64,000 nt of DNA. Source: Geodermatophilus siccatus (GTDB lineage Bacteria; Actinomycetota; Actinomycetes; Mycobacteriales; Geodermatophilaceae). Position numbers and translations under genes: made by a program. Location of the stretch: positions 233,688 to 297,687 of the forward strand of contig NZ_FNHE01000005.1 of assembly GCF_900103785.1 (NCBI RefSeq), written 5' to 3'. The notes under the pieces were generated by a model that did no database searches, was not told the DNA's origin, and worked only from the letters and a program-made list of their open reading frames with translations. Positions 59,890 to 64,000 of the stretch are shown here, in pieces. Within the stretch, counting starts at the first letter, position 1. Each line of letters begins with the position of its first letter.

Positions 59890-60293
59890 GAGGTCGCCAT
59901 CCGCTCTAGGTCGAGGTCACGAAGCCACGCCGTCTCGTAGAACTCCAGGGCCGCAGCCATCTGTGTTCGTGCGAAGAGGCCGGCCGATGCCTCGTACAGG
60001 GGTTGCGCGCCGACCAGTCCGGAGAACCGGGACGTCGGAGGGGCGCCGTCGAGGACCAGCAGGTCGACGTCGTCGCTGGCGGTCAGGTCGGCGAGCTCCC
60101 CGACCAGTGCCAGCAGCCCGTGTGCTCCTGCAGGGAGGGACACGGCGACGTCGAGGTCCCGGGCCCGCTCCGGGTTGCGGACGGCGCTGCCGAAGACGGT
60201 GATCAGCGTGACGCCGTGCCGACGCGCCAGATCCTCGAGCCGCCCGTCGTCGGCGGCGGCGCGCAGACGGTCGAGCGAATCGGCGACGGACAC
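59886..60293 (-). CDS. mntA: MntA-type nucleotidyltransferase antitoxin
   Basis: 135 residues from GTG 60293; GTG 60335 is another start candidate. The nucleotidyltransferase signature is FGSAVRNPERARDLDVAV (GS-x9-D-x-D), followed by DDVDLLVLDG with the third acidic residue. C-terminal helix ARTQMAAALEFYETAWLRD. It precedes hepT with a GTGA overlap, the usual module order. Confidence 0.9.
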   Translation of the reverse strand: MSVADSLDRLRAAADDGRLEDLARRHGVTLITVFGSAVRNPERARDLDVAVSLPAGAHGLLALVGELADLTASDDVDLLVLDGAPPTSRFSGLVGAQPLYEASAGLFARTQMAAALEFYETAWLRDLDLERMATS

Positions 60294-60566
60294 GGCCCGA
60301 GAGTAGGAGACGGGTGCATCACCGGGGAGCCGCACGAGCTGATGCCGCCGCGTGCCGCCTCGTGACCCGTGGCATCGACGACGCCGGGACCTCCGCTCAG
60401 TCCGCCAGACGCCCGAGGGTCTCTTGCACGACCTCGGATCGCTGACCCTCGCGCTGGCCGGGGAGGTTAGCGAAGCCGCCCTTGTTGCAGTCGCTGTTGA
60501 TCGACGCCGAGTCCGACGCGGACGTGCGCGAGCGACTCGGCGACGGGCTTCCGACTACACCGCCCG

Positions 60567-60815
60567 CTACGACCGCTGCTTCCATTGCTTGAAGGCGACC
60601 GGCAAACACCGTGCGCACGGTCGGTAGCCGGCCGCGACGGCCGTGGCCTCATCGGCGAAGAAGACGCGATGCGGGACATAGTGACCCGCGGCGATGTGCC
60701 GAAGAGCCGAGGGACAGTCGAGTCGCCCGTAGATCCGCATGGGCTTGTATCCGCCGAAGGTCCCGGGGGTTGGAGATTGGTAGGGGACGCCGTCCCCACC
60801 GATCAGTGTGTACAC
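60567..60815 (-). CDS. Ada-type zinc-binding domain protein
   Basis: 82 residues from GTG 60815. KPMRIYGRLDCPSALRHIA, FFADEATAVAAGYRPCARC match the N-terminal Ada metal-binding domain with zinc cysteines in LDCP and PCARC (three of four Cys are seen). No AraC or methyltransferase domain follows, so this is a free-standing domain of unknown job. It is AT-richer than its neighbours. Confidence 0.8.
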   Translation of the reverse strand: MYTLIGGDGVPYQSPTPGTFGGYKPMRIYGRLDCPSALRHIAAGHYVPHRVFFADEATAVAAGYRPCARCLPVAFKQWKQRS

Positions 60816-60957
60816 ATGGTCATTCTGCGGTTACACGATGTCCGCCTCGGCGCGTCTTGCACTGGGGCGTGTCGCCCGACGCGTTGTCGGCTCGGCCGCC
60901 CGTGTCGCCCGTACCGAATCACCCACATGACCCGGATTGCCACCGAGCAGTCGAGGG

Positions 60958-62502
60958 TCAGTGGACGGCGCGCTCCTGCCCGGCCCAGTAGGGCTCGCGC
61001 AGCGCCCGCTTGAGCACCTTGCCGGCCGCGGAGACCGGCAGTGCGTCGACGACGTCCATCGACCTCGGCACCTTGTAGCCGGCGATCCGGTCGGCGCAGA
61101 ACTCCCGCAGCTCCTCGAGGGTCACGGCCGCGCCGGCCGCCGGGACGACGACGGTGTGCACGCGCTCGCCCCAGGTCTCGTCGGGGACGCCGATGACCGC
61201 GCAGGTGGCCACCGCCGGGTGCTGGGCGAGGACGTTCTCCACCTCGACCGAGTACACGTTCTCCCCGCCGGAGATGATCATGTCCTTGAGGCGGTCGGTG
61301 AGGTACACGTAGCCCTCGTCGTCCATCCGGCCGGCGTCGCCGGTGTGCATCCAGCCGCCGCGCAGCGCCTCCGCGGTCTCCTCCGGGCGGTCCCAGTAGC
61401 CGAGCATCACGTGCCCGCCGCGGACGACGATCTCCCCGACCTCGCCGCGGGGCAGCTCGACGTCGTCCGGGCCGACGACGCGCACCTCGGCGTGCGGAGC
61501 GGCGCGGCCGACGGAGCGCCGGTGCCGCGGGTCCTCGTGGTCGTCGGGCGTGAGGAGGGTCGCCACGGGGGCGAGCTCCGTCATGCCGTAGGCCTGCATG
61601 AAGCGCGCGTTGGGCAGCGCCTTCACCGCCCGGCCGAGCAGCGCATCGGACATGGGGGAGGCCCCGTACATCACCCGCTGCACGCTGGTCAGGTCGAACT
61701 CGTCGACCCGGGGGGAGTCGACCACCAGCTGGATCATCGTGGGGACCAGCAGCACGTCGGTGATGCCGTGCTCCTGGACGGCGGCCAGCACGGCGACCGG
61801 GTCGAACACCGGGATCGCCACCTGCGTGCCGCCGACCACGCCGCCTGTGACCCAGGTCGAGAAGGCGGCGAGGTGGAACATCGGCGCGGCGTGCAGGAGC
61901 AGGCCGCCGGGCGCGAAGTGCTCGGTGGCCAGCGCGCCCATGGACGACGTCAGCAGGTTGTCGTGGCTGAGCATCACGCCCTTGGCCCGGCCGGTGGTGC
62001 CGCCGGTGTAGAAGACGCCGGCGAGCTGGTCCCCGCCGCGGCGGGCGTCCTCGACCGGCTCGTGCTTCTCCACCAGCTGCTCGAAGGCGACCATGCCGTC
62101 GGGTGGGGGCCCGTCACCGGCGTGGACGACGTGCTGCAGCCGGGGGTGACCCGACCGGATACCGTCGACGCAGGCCGCGAAGACGTCGTCGACGACGAGG
62201 ACCCGGGCGTCGACCTCGGCGAGCGAGTCGGCGACCTCGGGGACGCTCCACCGGATGTTGACCGGGACGACGACGCCGCCGGCCCACAGCGTCGCGGCGA
62301 GGAACTCGGAGTAGCGGTCGGAGTTGAGAGACAGGATGGCCGCGCGCTCGCCGTCCTGGACCCCGAGCTGCCGGAGGGCGGCGGCGAGCCGGGCGATCCG
62401 GTCGACCGACTCGGCGTGGGTCCGGGTGCGGCCGGCGCAGACGGTGGCGGTCTCGTGCGGGCGTTGCTGGACGTGGCGGTGCAGCCCCTGGGTGAGGTAC
62501 AC
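60958..62502 (-). CDS. AMP-forming acyl-CoA synthetase/ligase
   Basis: 514 residues from GTG 62502 (gggagg six bases upstream). Adenylation-enzyme motifs: AGVFYTGGTTGRAKGVMLSH (P-loop), MQAYGMTELAPVATLL, GWMHTGDAGRMDDEGYVYLTDRLKDMIISGGENVYSVEVE and the final lysine motif PVSAAGKVLKRALREP. It activates a fatty or aromatic acid; chain length cannot be judged. Single gene, with 140-160 bases of non-coding sequence on each side. Confidence 0.93.
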   Translation of the reverse strand: MYLTQGLHRHVQQRPHETATVCAGRTRTHAESVDRIARLAAALRQLGVQDGERAAILSLNSDRYSEFLAATLWAGGVVVPVNIRWSVPEVADSLAEVDARVLVVDDVFAACVDGIRSGHPRLQHVVHAGDGPPPDGMVAFEQLVEKHEPVEDARRGGDQLAGVFYTGGTTGRAKGVMLSHDNLLTSSMGALATEHFAPGGLLLHAAPMFHLAAFSTWVTGGVVGGTQVAIPVFDPVAVLAAVQEHGITDVLLVPTMIQLVVDSPRVDEFDLTSVQRVMYGASPMSDALLGRAVKALPNARFMQAYGMTELAPVATLLTPDDHEDPRHRRSVGRAAPHAEVRVVGPDDVELPRGEVGEIVVRGGHVMLGYWDRPEETAEALRGGWMHTGDAGRMDDEGYVYLTDRLKDMIISGGENVYSVEVENVLAQHPAVATCAVIGVPDETWGERVHTVVVPAAGAAVTLEELREFCADRIAGYKVPRSMDVVDALPVSAAGKVLKRALREPYWAGQERAVH

Positions 62503-62663
62503 GGCGGCCTCCCGATCCGGTCGTCCCAGATCGTGACTCCGCTGGAGCCCGGGTCGCCAGGGGCGGACGGCTCTGCGACCGCCCGGGCGGACGCGGTGGC
62601 CGCCGGTGGGTCGCGACAAACGCCGACCCACGTGCAGTGAACGCGCCGCGGCTGACGTGTCGG

Positions 62664-63632
62664 TCAGCTAGTTGAGAGGGACGCCGGGTTCAAACCAACC
62701 CGGTTGTGGGGGGAGCCGCCGGGGATCCACTCGATGAGCCAGTCGGCGAAGGCTGCCGTTGGTCCCGGCTCAGGTGCTACGACCGACGGGTAGTACGGCC
62801 TGTCGTTGAGCGCCGGGAAGTGAGTCTCCAGCGCACGGTCGAGTTCAGCGACTCGGTCCTCGCCCAGTGAGCCGAAGTCCTTGAAGTAGCCGCGGTTCAC
62901 GGTCATCACCCCGGTGCCGTAGAGCACGTAAACCGACCGCGGCCCCTCGCCCGGGATGTATGGGTAGTCGAGCGAGACCGACACCGAACCCGCGTTGATG
63001 CGCATTGATGCGCCTGGGCGGCTCTCCCACTGCTCGAGGATCTCTTGGGCCGCAGATCGGAAGCTGCTGTCGCATGCCGCGAGGAGTGCGGTAACCGACC
63101 GGGGACCGCCGTCGTCCTGGCCGTGGACGGCGGTCAACCAGGTGTTGGGACGAGCGACCACGGTGAACCGCGGGACGATCGCCTGCCCGACCTGCTCCGC
63201 CGTCACCTGCACCAGGAAGACGGCGATCCCCTTCTCCGATCCGAGCTGCTCATAGGCGGAGTTGAGGTAGTCGGCGATCGCGATAAACTCCGAGCCGTGG
63301 TCCTCGGCGATGACGACGAGCGCCTTGGCGTCGTGTCCGACGGCGTACGCGAGACCTCGGGTCAGGTGGTCGTGATCGACCTTGAGGTACTGGTTCTCGA
63401 TGGCGATCCGCCGGCCGTCGGGCGTACGCGCGAGGATGTCCAGGTTCCGGTTCACGGTCGGCAGCACCACTTCGGTGCCGACCAACTCGAGGCGCCCGAG
63501 ACCCAGCGCGTCCAGCCAGTCGAGGTTCGCCGCGAGCCACGGCGTGAAGTGCGTGGCTTCACCTGGCCACACACTCCGGACCTCGACGGGTTCAGGACGG
63601 ACGATCCGACCGATCAGGTCTGGCTGGGTCAC
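62664..63632 (-). CDS. PD-(D/E)XK nuclease-like protein
   Basis: 322 residues from GTG 63632. The likely active site is LDILARTPDGRRIAIENQYLKVDHDHLTRG (D then E-N-Q in place of ExK), followed by ALVVIAEDHGSEFIAI; it resembles DUF4268-type nuclease-like proteins. The C-terminal half has a SVSVSLDYPYIPGEGPRSVY domain. Codon use is less GC-extreme than its neighbours, which hints at transfer. The absent Lys (Gln instead) leaves catalysis open. Confidence 0.65.
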   Translation of the reverse strand: MTQPDLIGRIVRPEPVEVRSVWPGEATHFTPWLAANLDWLDALGLGRLELVGTEVVLPTVNRNLDILARTPDGRRIAIENQYLKVDHDHLTRGLAYAVGHDAKALVVIAEDHGSEFIAIADYLNSAYEQLGSEKGIAVFLVQVTAEQVGQAIVPRFTVVARPNTWLTAVHGQDDGGPRSVTALLAACDSSFRSAAQEILEQWESRPGASMRINAGSVSVSLDYPYIPGEGPRSVYVLYGTGVMTVNRGYFKDFGSLGEDRVAELDRALETHFPALNDRPYYPSVVAPEPGPTAAFADWLIEWIPGGSPHNRVGLNPASLSTS

Positions 63633-63694
63633 TGCCCGAGTATCACCAGTGATCGGCTCGGATCCTTGGAAGACGCGGTCCGAGTGGAGTGACG

Positions 63695-63750
63695 CGCCTG
63701 CGCGCCGCTGCCGCGCAGGCGCTCCTTTCGCCGGATCCGGCGAAAGGGGC
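63695..63750. terminator. Two adjoining hairpins
   Basis: First hairpin: cgcctgcgcg (63695-63704) with cgcgcaggcg (63712-63721). Second: a 24-base perfect palindrome cctttcgccgga/tccggcgaaagg (63724-63747), lengthened by two pairs and a G-U. They stand between two minus-strand genes; they may end the upstream PHA depolymerase transcript or shield the nuclease gene. Confidence 0.7.
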
Positions 63751-63773
63751 ACCTGCGCGGCAACTATCAGCCG

Positions 63774-63799
63774 CAGAAGCGGGCGGCCGGCCGCTTCTG
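63774..63799. terminator. Hairpin directly after the depolymerase gene
   Basis: cagaagcgg (63774-63782) pairs perfectly with ccgcttctg (63791-63799) around an 8-base loop. It starts 18 bases after the depolymerase stop on the minus strand, the normal terminator spot. Confidence 0.7.
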
Positions 63800-63816
63800 G
63801 TGGGTGCGGGTCAGCC

Positions 63817-64000
63817 CTAGGACGCCGTCCGCTCCCGGTCCCGGGTGGAGGCGATGAACTCCCGGACGACGGGGTAGACCTCGGTCTCCCAGCGGGACCC
63901 GCTGAAGACGCCGTAGTGGCCCACCTTCTCCTGCAGGTGGTGGCGCTTGCGCTCCTCGGGGATCCCGGTGCACAGCCCGTGGGCCGCCTCGGTCTGGCCG
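63817..64000 (-). CDS. Polyhydroxyalkanoate depolymerase, C-terminal end
   Basis: The last 60 residues of a gene entering from the right edge, ending in TAG. The sequence HGLCTGIPEERKRHHLQEKV with GHYGVFSGSRWETEVYPVV matches the C terminus of intracellular PHA depolymerases; the catalytic histidine of the alpha/beta-hydrolase triad is probably the one in VGHYGVF. The catalytic serine lies outside the window. Confidence 0.8.
   Translation of the reverse strand, partial: GQTEAAHGLCTGIPEERKRHHLQEKVGHYGVFSGSRWETEVYPVVREFIASTRDRERTAS

Noticed and set aside
60352-60627. Short frames in the gap between MntA and the Ada-like gene
   Set aside because: No motif, ribosome site or coding bias; the region is AT-richer and looks non-coding or decayed. 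I see nothing else in it.
1-64000. tRNA-Sec, other tRNAs, rRNA or sel genes in the window
   Set aside because: None was recognised on either strand, so the selenocysteine reading rests on the protein frame and must be checked against the rest of the genome.

Overview
The window is very GC-rich and densely coded, with many GTG starts and 4-base GTGA/ATGA stop-start overlaps. It looks like a chromosomal piece of a Geodermatophilaceae actinobacterium (Blastococcus/Geodermatophilus type). Support comes from a DUF222/HNH gene, a mycothiol-era enzyme complement, actinobacterial phd/vapC and HepT/MntA modules and, most tellingly, an in-frame UAG at a selenocysteine motif. As I recall the literature, UAG-encoded selenocysteine has been shown experimentally in Geodermatophilus and Blastococcus. 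No rRNA, tRNA, CRISPR array, insertion sequence or replication origin was recognised.

Layout. 1-12 kb: end of a Rieske oxygenase, a universal stress protein, an AlaX-type editing protein, a frameshifted DUF222/HNH gene behind an SOS-box-like site, an excalibur-domain protein, a nuclease-like protein coupled to a glutathionyl-hydroquinone-reductase-like gene, a wrecked AAA+ ATPase gene and a prolyl oligopeptidase. 12-22 kb: copper amine oxidase plus amino-acid permease, divergent from a second permease coupled to an IclR regulator; then a CoA transferase, an MFS carrier, an SDR and a GntR/FCD regulator. 22-32 kb: one tightly overlapping operon with a TAXI-TRAP uptake system (binding protein, DUF1850, fused permease), a DUF6282-like hydrolase, a two-enzyme fusion (isopropylmalate-dehydrogenase type + LDH2 type), an MFS carrier, an RraA-like protein and a beta-hydroxyacid-dehydrogenase-like protein. 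This looks like uptake and oxidation of a hydroxy-dicarboxylate-like organic acid. 32-39.3 kb continues the organic-acid theme: lhgO-like 2-hydroxyacid oxidase, MFS, DapA-like aldolase, two FAH-family hydrolases and an SDR.

39.4-48.8 kb: a TetR gene sits divergent, across a well-formed promoter/operator, from an operon of NDP-forming acyl-CoA synthetase, enoyl-CoA hydratase, two acyl-CoA dehydrogenases, a thioredoxin-reductase-like flavoprotein fused to a UGSC selenoprotein domain whose Sec codon is UAG, and two paralogous proteins of unknown function. This is the most exciting part of the window. Ordinary genes nearby end in UAG, so the recoding must depend on context; a stem-loop begins 11 bases after the UAG.

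49-64 kb is mostly housekeeping and accessory: a GT51 transglycosylase, small metabolic proteins, a lipoprotein, a DUF4407 protein, phd/vapC, a STAS-like/ATPase pair, an ABC1-family kinase, an orphan Phd antitoxin, HepT/MntA, an Ada-type zinc domain, an acyl-CoA ligase, a PD-(D/E)XK-like protein and the end of a PHA depolymerase gene.
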